From contig JAKJAB010000196.1 in assembly GCA_022707725.1 (NCBI GenBank), positions 1 through 6,726 of the forward strand: a stretch of DNA of 6,726 nucleotides, given 5' to 3'. Below are positions 1 to 5,965 of the stretch, piece after piece. The notes below the pieces were generated by a model, which was given only the letters and a program-made list of their open reading frames with translations, searched no databases and had not been told where the DNA came from. This DNA is from Chloroflexota bacterium. GTDB lineage: Bacteria; Chloroflexota; Anaerolineae; B4-G1; SLSP01. Position 1 is the first letter of the stretch. Every line of letters begins with the position of its first letter. The translations under genes were made by a program, and so were the position numbers.

Positions 1-2
1 TC

Positions 3-269
3 GACATCAGCGACGGTTCTATGTTGGACGTCTATTTATCGGTGAGTGGTCGCTATTCCTATCATTGGGAACGCCAGTTAACACCAGCCAGCGACTTTTA
101 TCGTCACGATAATGCGCCACATTCCAAATGGCGTTATGTTGACACGTTTCCCAAGCATTTCCACGACGGGAGTGAGTCCAACGTCATCGCCAGCGCGATC
201 AGCGATGTTCCCGCTGAGGCGCTGCGCGAGTTTTTGGCCTTTGTGCGGCACAAGTTACTGCAAAATTAA
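3..269 (+). CDS. TumE-family toxin, 5'-truncated by the window edge
   Basis: The frame is open from base 3 to the stop at 267-269, so the N-terminus lies outside the window and the ATG at 21 is probably internal. The 88 visible residues follow the TumE-family (DUF6516) pattern: an aspartate-glycine-serine before a beta strand, then YSYHW, then HDNAPH, then FPKHFHDG, and a C-terminal helix after SDVPAEAL. Proteins of this family run to roughly 100-130 residues and are annotated as toxins of small toxin-antitoxin pairs. The histidine-rich core motifs are all present, so the visible part looks undamaged. No partner antitoxin follows downstream, where the next gene (leuB) is convergent; a partner would have to lie upstream of the window. 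Family assignment is from motif recall; toxin activity is inferred. Confidence 0.75.
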   Translation, partial: DISDGSMLDVYLSVSGRYSYHWERQLTPASDFYRHDNAPHSKWRYVDTFPKHFHDGSESNVIASAISDVPAEALREFLAFVRHKLLQN

Positions 270-295
270 GGTGCTGTAGCCAACGGCATCCGTTT

Positions 296-369
296 GCCTG
301 ACCAGTTGCCGATGTTTCACGCGCATAGTTCGACGGTAGGCTTGTTCCTGCGGGTCAGGCGCATCGGCA
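296..369. repeat. Two interleaved 8-bp inverted repeats in the convergent gap
   Basis: GCCTGACC at 296-303 is the exact reverse complement of GGTCAGGC at 353-360. TGCCGATG at 307-314 is the exact reverse complement of CATCGGCA at 362-369. The arms occur in the order A, B, A', B', so both stems cannot nest; together they would form a pseudoknot-like fold, or act as alternatives. The segment lies between the stop of the TumE-like gene and the stop of leuB, where a bidirectional terminator would be expected, but there is no T-run next to the arms. The pairing is seen directly; function is a guess. Confidence 0.4.
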
Positions 370-395
370 TACACCGCATCGAGTTGGTCAAGCAG

Positions 396-1469
396 TCACC
401 GATCTTCGAGTTTCTGACAGACGACATCCCCCATTTCCTGCGTATTGACCAGCTTGGTCCCCTCAGTGTAAATGTCCTTCGTGCGATACCCCGCCGCGAT
501 CACATCCGCGACGGCCTTCTCCACGGCGTCGGCTTCCACGCCCAGGCCGAAAGAATAGCGCAACAGCATCGCCGCGCTCAGGATCGTCGCCAGGGGGTTG
601 GCGATGCCCTTGCCCGCGATGTCGGGCGCGCTGCCGTGAATCGGCTCGTAGACGCCATTCGTGCCTTCGCCGAGCGACGCTGACGCCAGCATCCCCATCG
701 AGCCGGAGAGCATCGAGGCTTCGTCGGTGAGGATATCGCCGAACGTGTTCTCGGTCACCAGCACGTCGAAATCAGCGGGGCGACGCAGCAGGTGCATCGC
801 GGCGGAGTCCACCAGCATATGTTCCAGCGTCACGTCGGGGAAGTCGGCGGCAACCGCCGTCACCACCCGCCGCCACAGCCGTGAGGACGACAGCACGTTG
901 GCCTTGTCCACCGAGGTGACCTTCTTCCGCCGCCAGCGCGCCAGCTCGAAGGCTTTGCGCGCGATGCGTTCGATCTCGTAATCCGCATAGAGCATCGTAT
1001 CGTAGGCCGTCATATCTTCAGGTGTGGCTTCTTTGCGCGGGCCGAAGTACAGGCCGCCGGTCAGCTCGCGCACGACGACGAGGTCCACGCCTTCCAGTCG
1101 ATCCGGACGCAGCGGTGAAGCGTCGCACAGCTCGGCAAAGACCTGCACCGGGCGCAAATTCGCGTAGAGCGCCAGCGCCTTGCGCAGAGCGAGCAACCCC
1201 TGCTCCGGGCGAACTTTGGCGGCGGGATCGTCCCACTTGGGGCCGCCGACCGCGCCGAGCAGCACCGCGTCGGCGCGGCGGCAGGCTTCGAGCGTGGGCG
1301 CGGGCAAAGGGTCGCCCGTCGCGTCAATCGCGCACCCGCCGATGAGATGGTTCTCGAAGGTGAAGGTGTGGCCGTATTTCGCGGCCACTGCTCGCAATAC
1401 TTTGACGCCCTCGGCGACCACGTCCACGCCGATGCCGTCACCGGGAATGGTTACGATGTTGGCTTGCAT
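396..1469 (-). CDS. leuB: 3-isopropylmalate dehydrogenase
   Basis: LeuB oxidatively decarboxylates (2R,3S)-3-isopropylmalate with NAD+ to give 2-oxoisocaproate, the third step of leucine synthesis, in the cytoplasm. In organisms with CimA it often also handles 3-methylmalate for isoleucine. The protein has 357 residues, normal for the family. It begins with the nucleotide/metal-binding strand (IPGDGIG, 8-14). The substrate and metal ligands of the Thermus enzyme have clear counterparts: R96, R106 and R134, Y141 in ELTGGLYFG, K189, D221, and D245/D249 in FGDILTDEAS. The NAD-binding HGSAPDIAGKGIANP block is at 278-292. The ATG at 1469 is supported by AAGGAG at 1475-1480 with a 5-nt spacer. It is the last gene of the minus-strand block, and leuC and leuD are absent here. 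Assignment as LeuB rather than the related isocitrate or tartrate dehydrogenases fits the ELTGG motif and the length. Confidence 0.95.
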   Translation of the reverse strand: MQANIVTIPGDGIGVDVVAEGVKVLRAVAAKYGHTFTFENHLIGGCAIDATGDPLPAPTLEACRRADAVLLGAVGGPKWDDPAAKVRPEQGLLALRKALALYANLRPVQVFAELCDASPLRPDRLEGVDLVVVRELTGGLYFGPRKEATPEDMTAYDTMLYADYEIERIARKAFELARWRRKKVTSVDKANVLSSSRLWRRVVTAVAADFPDVTLEHMLVDSAAMHLLRRPADFDVLVTENTFGDILTDEASMLSGSMGMLASASLGEGTNGVYEPIHGSAPDIAGKGIANPLATILSAAMLLRYSFGLGVEADAVEKAVADVIAAGYRTKDIYTEGTKLVNTQEMGDVVCQKLEDR

Positions 1470-1474
1470 GAGTT

Positions 1475-1480
1475 CTCCTT
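1475..1480 (-). promoter_or_regulatory. Ribosome binding site of leuB
   Basis: The minus strand reads AAGGAG, five bases before the leuB ATG at 1469. It is a near-consensus Shine-Dalgarno sequence and fixes the start. Confidence 0.8.
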
Positions 1481-1490
1481 TGTGTTTATT

Positions 1491-1512
1491 TCAACCAGCA
1501 TTCACTGGTTGA
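1491..1512 (-). repeat. Perfect 8-bp hairpin in the leuB leader
   Basis: TCAACCAG (1491-1498) and CTGGTTGA (1505-1512) are exact reverse complements around a 6-nt loop. The hairpin sits between the stop of the upstream AT-rich gene (1528) and the leuB ribosome site, about 10 bases before AAGGAG. Neither strand has a T-run after the stem, so it is not a textbook intrinsic terminator. It could be a weak terminator or processing site for the upstream gene, a leader structure controlling leuB, or a dyad operator. The structure is seen directly; the role is not determined. Confidence 0.5.
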
Positions 1513-1527
1513 TAGGCAACATTGAGA

Positions 1528-2037
1528 TTATTCGAACAAGACCGTCAATACTACTTGTTCTTTCAGCAAAGAATGGAAGATATACCGCTCATAACCGCAG
1601 AACAACGGAGAAAACTTCTCCAACCCTCTAAATACTATAATCGGCCGCAATACAATGTATCGCATTATGAAATGTGGTATCGAATGCCCTGTAACCTGCC
1701 CAATACCAAAACGCAGGAAAGCTTCCAACACCATACCCCGCCCACTAACAAGCTCTGAATGATCGTGACATTCAAAAAGGTTCACCCTAACCGCATCTAC
1801 ATCAGCGGGCAAATCCTGACCAATTGCTAGAATATAGCTTTCATTATGAGAAGTAGTATAAACAAAAGGCTTGATCTGCACCCGAGACTTCCGAGATTCA
1901 AACACAAAAATATCTGGTGAAGCTTCAATAATAATGCGGGGAGCTAACCTTTCCGTTATAGAATTATACTTTCGTAATATTGACAGGGTGATGAACAGAA
2001 CAAACACTAGGCCAAAGATGAGCGTCGTAGGTTCCAT
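1528..2037 (-). CDS. Single-helix membrane protein, AT-rich, possible MreB-like fragment
   Basis: A 169-residue protein that I cannot assign firmly. Residues 5-21 form one hydrophobic helix followed by RKY, which predicts an N-in or N-out anchor with a soluble C-terminal domain of about 140 residues. The soluble part alternates short beta strands and helices: IIIEASPDIFVFE, then YILAIG, then a helix ending in FLRFGIG, then RPIIVF and a YERYIFHSLL helix. This order recalls the N-terminal part of small MreB-like actin-fold proteins, but it is a weak resemblance with no visible ATP-binding signature. The in-frame TTG at 2052 is also possible; I prefer the ATG at 2037 because GAGGGGGG lies just upstream of it. 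The gene is clearly richer in A+T than its neighbours, with many AAT, ATA and TTA-type codons, which suggests separate origin. It starts 42 bases after the B3/B4 gene and precedes leuB. Confidence 0.6.
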   Translation of the reverse strand: MEPTTLIFGLVFVLFITLSILRKYNSITERLAPRIIIEASPDIFVFESRKSRVQIKPFVYTTSHNESYILAIGQDLPADVDAVRVNLFECHDHSELVSGRGMVLEAFLRFGIGQVTGHSIPHFIMRYIVLRPIIVFRGLEKFSPLFCGYERYIFHSLLKEQVVLTVLFE

Positions 2038-2079
2038 ATCCCCCCTCAACAAATCAGTAGTTTACACATTGTTGGCGTA

Positions 2080-2763
2080 CTACGAATTGCACGAATACAC
2101 TCTCAATTCGGGCACTTCCGCGTCCGGCGCGATCAACCGTACAAAGTCGCGCATGTCTTCCAGGTGATGCCGCACAGTCTCCGGTGTGATGCCCTCCGGC
2201 GCGTAGACGGTGAACAAGACGTTGCGCGTCTCTGCCGTGACCTGTGTGCGCGCATCTGGACCGTAGCTGATGCTCGACAGCACGCCCACCGCGTCGGCAA
2301 TGAACATGTCGCCGGGCTTGAGCGTCTGCGCTTGGCCGTTCAGCGTGATGTAGGTTTCGCTCCCGTCCGCCACGTCGATGCGGACCGGCGGGCGGACCAC
2401 GTCCAGGTCATGAACAGCGGTCAGCAGGAAGTTCTTGAGTTCGCCCATGAACATCGTCTCCACCAGTGCGGCGATGCTCGGAATGGACTTTCCTTGCAGC
2501 GCGACGGATTCCAGTTGCAGTTGGACGTGATAGGTCTTCTTGAATCGCTTGTAGTAAACCGCATACGCCTGGAATTCTGGCAGCGCCTTGATGTCGGCGC
2601 GGGTCTGGCCCGCGAACCGCGCGCGCAGTTCGGCTTCCAGCGCCGTCTTGCGCGTTTCCAACGCTGGACACACCGCCGGATTCGCCGCGCCGCGCATCGC
2701 CAGGATGCCGACAGAGGCAGTGGGATATGCCGTTTTCCAGGCGTCAGTCAAAGTGATAATCAT
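2080..2763 (-). CDS. B3/B4-domain protein (PheT-like tRNA-binding domain, COG3382)
   Basis: A 227-residue cytoplasmic protein with the layout of the stand-alone B3/B4 family, related to the B3/B4 module of the phenylalanyl-tRNA synthetase beta chain, where that module contacts and edits tRNA. Recognisable blocks are YYKRFKKTYHV (70-80), GKSIPSIAALVE (91-102), the HDLD turn (118-121), the GDMFIADAVGVLSS strand-turn-strand (151-164), and ARTQVTAETRNVLFTVYAPEG (171-191), close to the family's usual threonine-rich 'RT.VT.ETRNVLF' block. Length matches the family. Free-standing members have no well-established function; tRNA or amino-acid editing is an inference from the fold. No signal peptide or membrane helix is seen. 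The start lies 8 bases after the preceding gene's stop, so the two are probably co-translated, with a GGG-rich ribosome site overlapping that stop. Confidence 0.8.
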   Translation of the reverse strand: MIITLTDAWKTAYPTASVGILAMRGAANPAVCPALETRKTALEAELRARFAGQTRADIKALPEFQAYAVYYKRFKKTYHVQLQLESVALQGKSIPSIAALVETMFMGELKNFLLTAVHDLDVVRPPVRIDVADGSETYITLNGQAQTLKPGDMFIADAVGVLSSISYGPDARTQVTAETRNVLFTVYAPEGITPETVRHHLEDMRDFVRLIAPDAEVPELRVYSCNS

Positions 2764-2771
2764 CCCCTACC

Positions 2772-3389
2772 CTATCCCACCAGCACGTCCCCGCGCTGCA
2801 CTTGATCGCGCTGTAAGCCACGCAATAGAATACCGACGTTATCGCCAACATTGGCTTGGGATGTGGTTCTCCGAAACATCTCAATGCCCCGCACCGCCGT
2901 CTGGGTAACGCCGGACGGGCCGTGAATCTCGATAGCTGCGCCTTCGGTGATCGTGCCCGATTCTACAGTCCCGGTGACGACTGTACCGCGCCCTTTGATG
3001 AAAAAAACATCCTGTACCGTCATCCGAAAGCCCGTATTAGATGCCATAGAGGGCGACATCTGCGCATAGTCCATAGTGCTTGGCGTCGATTCCTCCTGCG
3101 AAAGTGTCTGCGTTTCCGACCACGTGTGCCCGCACTCACGGCAGCGATACGTCGCACCTCCATACTGGCTGCGATTGCGCAGTGTAGCCATCAACGGCAG
3201 CATAATCAACATATCCAAAAGCACCAGGCCGATGATCCACGGGATCACGTTTTCCACGACGCCGGAGAGAACCACGAATACGAGGACCCCGTTCACCCCT
3301 AGTGACAGTCCGATCCAGAGGATAAGATTGCCGAACTTCATCGCAACAACGTCATAGCTGTAACATTCTGGACATTGATCGTGTGGCAT
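2772..3389 (-). CDS. Membrane protein: split zinc ribbon, two helices, EF-Tu domain 2
   Basis: The 205-residue protein has three parts. A zinc ribbon is split in two: CPEC at 6-9 and CRECGHTW at 83-90, supplying C6, C9, C83 and C86. Between the halves are two hydrophobic helices (about 20-43 and 48-69) separated by a short turn, so both cysteine pairs would sit on the same side of the membrane, probably the cytoplasm. After a Ser/Thr/Gln-rich linker (91-119) comes a beta barrel of about 85 residues (121-204) matching domain 2 of elongation factor Tu, including GRGTVVTGTVESG, RGIEMFRR, VGDNVGILLRG and the terminal QRGDVLVG. The GTPase domain and domain 3 are absent, so it is not a working elongation factor. 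In EF-Tu, domain 2 helps bind the aminoacyl end of tRNA and the ribosome; whether that applies here is unknown. The start lies 2 bases after the higA stop, implying coupling. Confidence 0.8.
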   Translation of the reverse strand: MPHDQCPECYSYDVVAMKFGNLILWIGLSLGVNGVLVFVVLSGVVENVIPWIIGLVLLDMLIMLPLMATLRNRSQYGGATYRCRECGHTWSETQTLSQEESTPSTMDYAQMSPSMASNTGFRMTVQDVFFIKGRGTVVTGTVESGTITEGAAIEIHGPSGVTQTAVRGIEMFRRTTSQANVGDNVGILLRGLQRDQVQRGDVLVG

Positions 3390-3391
3390 CG

Positions 3392-3709
3392 TTAGCTCAC
3401 CGCCGTCCCCATCATCAACAGTGGTCTGACCTCGCGTTCCAGTTGTTCTGCCAGCGCATCCTCGGCGATATCCAGGTCATAATCCATCTGCAACCCTAGC
3501 CAAAACTGCGGCGACATATCGAAATACCGCGCCAGACGCAGCGCCGTGTCTGCCGTGATGCGGCGTTTGCCCAATACAATTTCATTGATCCGCCGCGCCG
3601 GGACATGCATTGCCAACGCTATCTGGTTTTGGCTTAATCCCATAGGCTTCAAGAACTCTTCCAACAAAACTTCACCCGGATGCACAGGAGGCAGTTTATC
3701 TTCAGGCAT
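3392..3709 (-). CDS. higA: HigA-family antitoxin, XRE-type helix-turn-helix
   Basis: A 105-residue DNA-binding antitoxin of the HigA family, which neutralises HigB and represses its own operon. The family opening is present (PPVHPGEVLLEEFLKPMGLS, 7-26), followed by the helix-turn-helix (about 26-61: QNQIALAMHVPARRINEIV then GKRRITADTALRLARYF) and the family tail SPQFWLGLQMDYDL. An in-frame ATG at 3727 would add six residues, but the GGAGGG at 3716-3721 falls inside that extension and lies 6 bases before the ATG at 3709, so 3709 is the better start. The gene follows the higB remnant with a 26-base gap, the usual higBA order. The antitoxin looks complete although its toxin is not, so it is either an orphan regulator or a leftover. 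The next gene starts 2 bases after its stop. Confidence 0.9.
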   Translation of the reverse strand: MPEDKLPPVHPGEVLLEEFLKPMGLSQNQIALAMHVPARRINEIVLGKRRITADTALRLARYFDMSPQFWLGLQMDYDLDIAEDALAEQLEREVRPLLMMGTAVS

Positions 3710-3715
3710 ATTTTT

Positions 3716-3721
3716 CCCTCC
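3716..3721 (-). promoter_or_regulatory. Ribosome binding site deciding the higA start
   Basis: The minus strand reads GGAGGG, 6 bases before the ATG at 3709. It lies inside the longer in-frame reading from 3727 and so argues for the shorter protein. Confidence 0.75.
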
Positions 3722-3735
3722 GATCATAGCCCTGC

Positions 3736-3849
3736 TTAATGATAATCAACGATTTCCACATCGTAGACATCGCCATCAAGCCATACGAAGCAAATGCGCC
3801 ATTGCGCAACGTCAAGTGTTATGTTCGTGATTCGTGAGTATTTCCCTGT
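3736..3849 (-). pseudogene. higB: higB toxin remnant, N-terminal half missing
   Basis: The last 37 or so codons before the stop at 3736-3738 encode a clear HigB C-terminus: GKYSRI, then QWRICFVWLDGD, then YDVEIVDYH. HigB is a ribosome-dependent mRNA interferase of about 92 residues, and QWRICF and the VEIVDYH end are hallmark segments. The first half, including the usual leucine-rich helices, is absent upstream, where the DNA instead encodes the end of a GNAT acetyltransferase in another frame. The segment between GKYS and QWRICF is longer than usual, and contains a tandem 7-bp repeat (TTCGTGA on the + strand, 3824-3837). The only in-frame ATG (3987) lies inside the acetyltransferase gene, so a toxin is unlikely to be made. 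The 5' border is approximate. Intact higA follows. Confidence 0.8.
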
Positions 3850-4343
3850 GCTAATACCACCGATGTTTCCACCTGCCGCTCCGGAATATCCCAATAGGTG
3901 CGCAGCAGGCGTTCCTTCTCCTCCCACGAGACCTGGCGGAAGCCGTGTTTCTCGTAGAAGCGGATCGCCCACGTCGCAGCAGCCCACGTACCGATGAGGA
4001 TAGGCCGGTCGGCAAGAGTACGGAGGTGCGCCAACAGCTTGCCGCCGACGCCCTGCCGCCGCCGCGCGGTGTAGACGTAAGCGTGACGGATGAGCGTGAT
4101 GTCGGCGGCGCCGTTGCGCCCCGGCGCGTCCTGGATGGCCATCACGCCGACGAGCGCGCCGTCTTCCTCGTAGCCCCAGAAACGCGCACCGGCATCGATC
4201 TCGTGGCGGAGTTCCTCACGCGGCATATACGGCTCGCGCCAGCGATCCGCCGGGATCACGCCCCGGTACGCTTGCGCCGCGTCGTTGATAATGGCGTACA
4301 TCGTCTCGAAATCTGCTTCAGTGCATGGACGAATTGAGTTCAT
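3819..4343 (-). CDS. GNAT-family N-acetyltransferase
   Basis: A 174-residue cytoplasmic acetyltransferase using acetyl-CoA; the substrate cannot be told from sequence. It opens with the typical IRPCTEADFETMYAIIND strand-helix. The acetyl-CoA pyrophosphate loop is RRRQGVGGKLL (94-104), and the C-terminal motif is WAIRFYEKHGFRQV (125-138), then EEKERLLRTYW and IPERQVETSVVLA, which I take to be the natural end of this family. The last eight residues (GNTHESRT) are read from DNA that is homologous, in another frame, to the higB toxin, so the tail appears acquired when the two genes were joined. The start is 15 bases after the cimA stop, with no strong ribosome site, consistent with translation after cimA. 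The stop lies inside the higB remnant. Confidence 0.88.
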   Translation of the reverse strand: MNSIRPCTEADFETMYAIINDAAQAYRGVIPADRWREPYMPREELRHEIDAGARFWGYEEDGALVGVMAIQDAPGRNGAADITLIRHAYVYTARRRQGVGGKLLAHLRTLADRPILIGTWAAATWAIRFYEKHGFRQVSWEEKERLLRTYWDIPERQVETSVVLAQGNTHESRT

Positions 4344-4358
4344 ATTATTCAGGAATTA

Positions 4359-5933
4359 TCACCCTTTCGACAGAATCATCAACCCGTATTCCACCGCATC
4401 CGCCAGCGCGTACCAACTGGCCTCGATGATGTTCGCCGATGCGCCGACGGTGCTCCAGCGGCGCGTGCCGTTCTGCACGTCGATGAGTACGCGCGTCGTC
4501 GCCGCTGTGCCGGCGTCGCCATCGAGGATGTGCACCTTGTAGTCAGCCAGATCGAATTCGGCCAGACGCGGGTAAACCGGGACGAGCGCCTTGCGCAGCG
4601 CCGCGTCCAGCGCGTTGACCGGGCCATTGCCCTCCGCCGCCGTGTGGAAAACCTGGTCGCCCACGCGCAGCTTCATCGTCGCCTCGGCGAACAGGCCGCG
4701 TCTTTCGCGGTGTTCCACCACCACCATGAAGTCGATCATCTCGAACGGCGGTTTATAGCCATTGCGGGAACGATACAGCATCATCTCCACCGACGCATCC
4801 GCCCCTTCGAAGGTAAAACCCTGATGCTCCAGCGCCTTGATCCGCTGCAAGACGTCCGGCAGATTGCGCAGTTCTTCAGAGGGGATGCCGGCCTCTTCGG
4901 CCTTGCTCAACAGATTGCCCTTGCCCGAAAGTTCCGAGACGATGAAGCGCGACTTGTTGCCCAACAGCTCAGGGTCCACGTGCTGGTAGCTGTTCGGATT
5001 GCGCCGCAGCGCCGCGACGTGGATGCCGCCCTTGTGCGCGAAAGCGCTCCGCCCCACGTAGGGCGCGTGACGATACGGCGTCTGATTGGCGATAGAGGCC
5101 GCCGCGTGCGCCGTTCGCGTCAGATTCGCCAGGTTGCCCTGCGGCAGCGCCCGCAAGGCCATCTTCAGTTCGAGGTTGGGAATAAGCGTGCACAGATTGG
5201 CATTGCCGCAGCGCTCGCCGTAGCCGTTGAGCGTCCCCTGTACGTGGGCGACGCCCGCGCGCACCGCCGCCAACGTGTTGGCGTCGGCCATACCGCCGTC
5301 ATTGTGCGTGTGGATGCCTAACGTAACGTCGGGGAAGCGTGTTTTAACTTCCCCGACGATTTCGGCAATCTCCCATGGCATAGCGCCGCCGTTCGTATCA
5401 CAAAGGACGAGGACGTCCGCCCCGCCCGCAACAGCGGCCTGCAACGTGTCGAGCGCGTAATCTGTGTCGTCTTTGTAACCGTCGAAGAAGTGTTCGGCGT
5501 CATAGACGACCTCTTTGCCCTGCGCTTTCAAGTACGCCACGCTCTCGCGGACGATGCGCAGGTTTTCCTCCGGCGTCGCGCGCAACACATCGGTGACGTG
5601 CAAGGTCCAGCTTTTACCCACGAGCGCCACGACGGGCGTACCGGCGTTCATCAATGCCTGGATGTTCGCATCATCCTGCGGCTGCGCGCCCACCCGGCAC
5701 GTGCTGCCAAACGCCGTAATCTTCGCGTGCTTCAAGTCCAGGTCGCGCACCCGCTCGAAATAGGCCATATCCTTCGGGTTCGATCCAGGCCAACCGCCCT
5801 CGATGTAATGCACGCCGAGATCGTCCAGCAGCCGGGTGACTTTAAGCTTGTCTTCTACCGATAGCGAAATCCCTTCAGCTTGTGTGCCGTCGCGCAGCGT
5901 CGTGTCATAGAGCCAAATTTGTGATTGCGTCAT
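4359..5933 (-). CDS. cimA: (R)-citramalate synthase
   Basis: CimA condenses pyruvate with acetyl-CoA to (R)-citramalate, starting isoleucine synthesis without threonine. The 524-residue protein matches the citramalate-synthase branch of the 2-isopropylmalate/homocitrate synthase family. The TIM barrel begins with LYDTTLRDGTQAEG (8-21), whose R14 and D15 are the catalytic/metal residues; the metal-binding HTHND is at 208-212 and NGYGERCGNAN at 236-246. IEGGWPGSNPKD (44-55) is typical of CimA rather than LeuA. AHKGGIHV (299-306) belongs to the linker region. The C-terminal LeuA-type regulatory domain (about 398-515) contains GNGPVNALDAALRKAL and a final ASANIIEASWYAL helix; in relatives it binds the feedback inhibitor. 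AAGGAA at 5939-5944 lies 5 bases before the ATG. The gene heads the minus-strand block. A 2-isopropylmalate synthase function is the main alternative, less likely given the WPGSNPKD motif. Confidence 0.92.
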   Translation of the reverse strand: MTQSQIWLYDTTLRDGTQAEGISLSVEDKLKVTRLLDDLGVHYIEGGWPGSNPKDMAYFERVRDLDLKHAKITAFGSTCRVGAQPQDDANIQALMNAGTPVVALVGKSWTLHVTDVLRATPEENLRIVRESVAYLKAQGKEVVYDAEHFFDGYKDDTDYALDTLQAAVAGGADVLVLCDTNGGAMPWEIAEIVGEVKTRFPDVTLGIHTHNDGGMADANTLAAVRAGVAHVQGTLNGYGERCGNANLCTLIPNLELKMALRALPQGNLANLTRTAHAAASIANQTPYRHAPYVGRSAFAHKGGIHVAALRRNPNSYQHVDPELLGNKSRFIVSELSGKGNLLSKAEEAGIPSEELRNLPDVLQRIKALEHQGFTFEGADASVEMMLYRSRNGYKPPFEMIDFMVVVEHRERRGLFAEATMKLRVGDQVFHTAAEGNGPVNALDAALRKALVPVYPRLAEFDLADYKVHILDGDAGTAATTRVLIDVQNGTRRWSTVGASANIIEASWYALADAVEYGLMILSKG

Positions 5934-5938
5934 ACGAT

Positions 5939-5944
5939 TTCCTT
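5939..5944 (-). promoter_or_regulatory. Ribosome binding site of cimA
   Basis: AAGGAA on the minus strand, 5 bases before the cimA ATG at 5933. It supports that start. Confidence 0.7.
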
Positions 5945-5965
5945 GTGTGCTTCAAAATCAGTCTG

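Noticed and set aside
294..683. A 129-codon + strand frame starting in the convergent gap
   Set aside because: Most of it is antisense to the leuB C-terminus, and it has no ribosome site or family motifs.
1022..1345. Arginine-rich open frames on both strands inside leuB
   Set aside because: Low-complexity GC-rich shadows of a well-supported leuB frame.
2164..2805. A 213-codon open frame on the + strand
   Set aside because: It mirrors the B3/B4-domain gene, whose conserved blocks are on the minus strand.
3824..3837. Tandem TTCGTGA repeat as a target-site duplication
   Set aside because: Two adjacent 7-bp copies with nothing between them do not mark a mobile element; more likely slippage within the higB remnant.
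3736..3987. An 83-codon minus-strand frame as an intact small gene
   Set aside because: Only its C-terminal 37 or so residues are HigB-like; the first half is out-of-frame acetyltransferase sequence and there is no plausible ribosome site for its ATG.
4530..5321. A 263-codon open frame on the + strand
   Set aside because: It is antisense to the conserved cimA barrel, is arginine/histidine-rich as expected for a GC-rich shadow, and has no recognisable domain.
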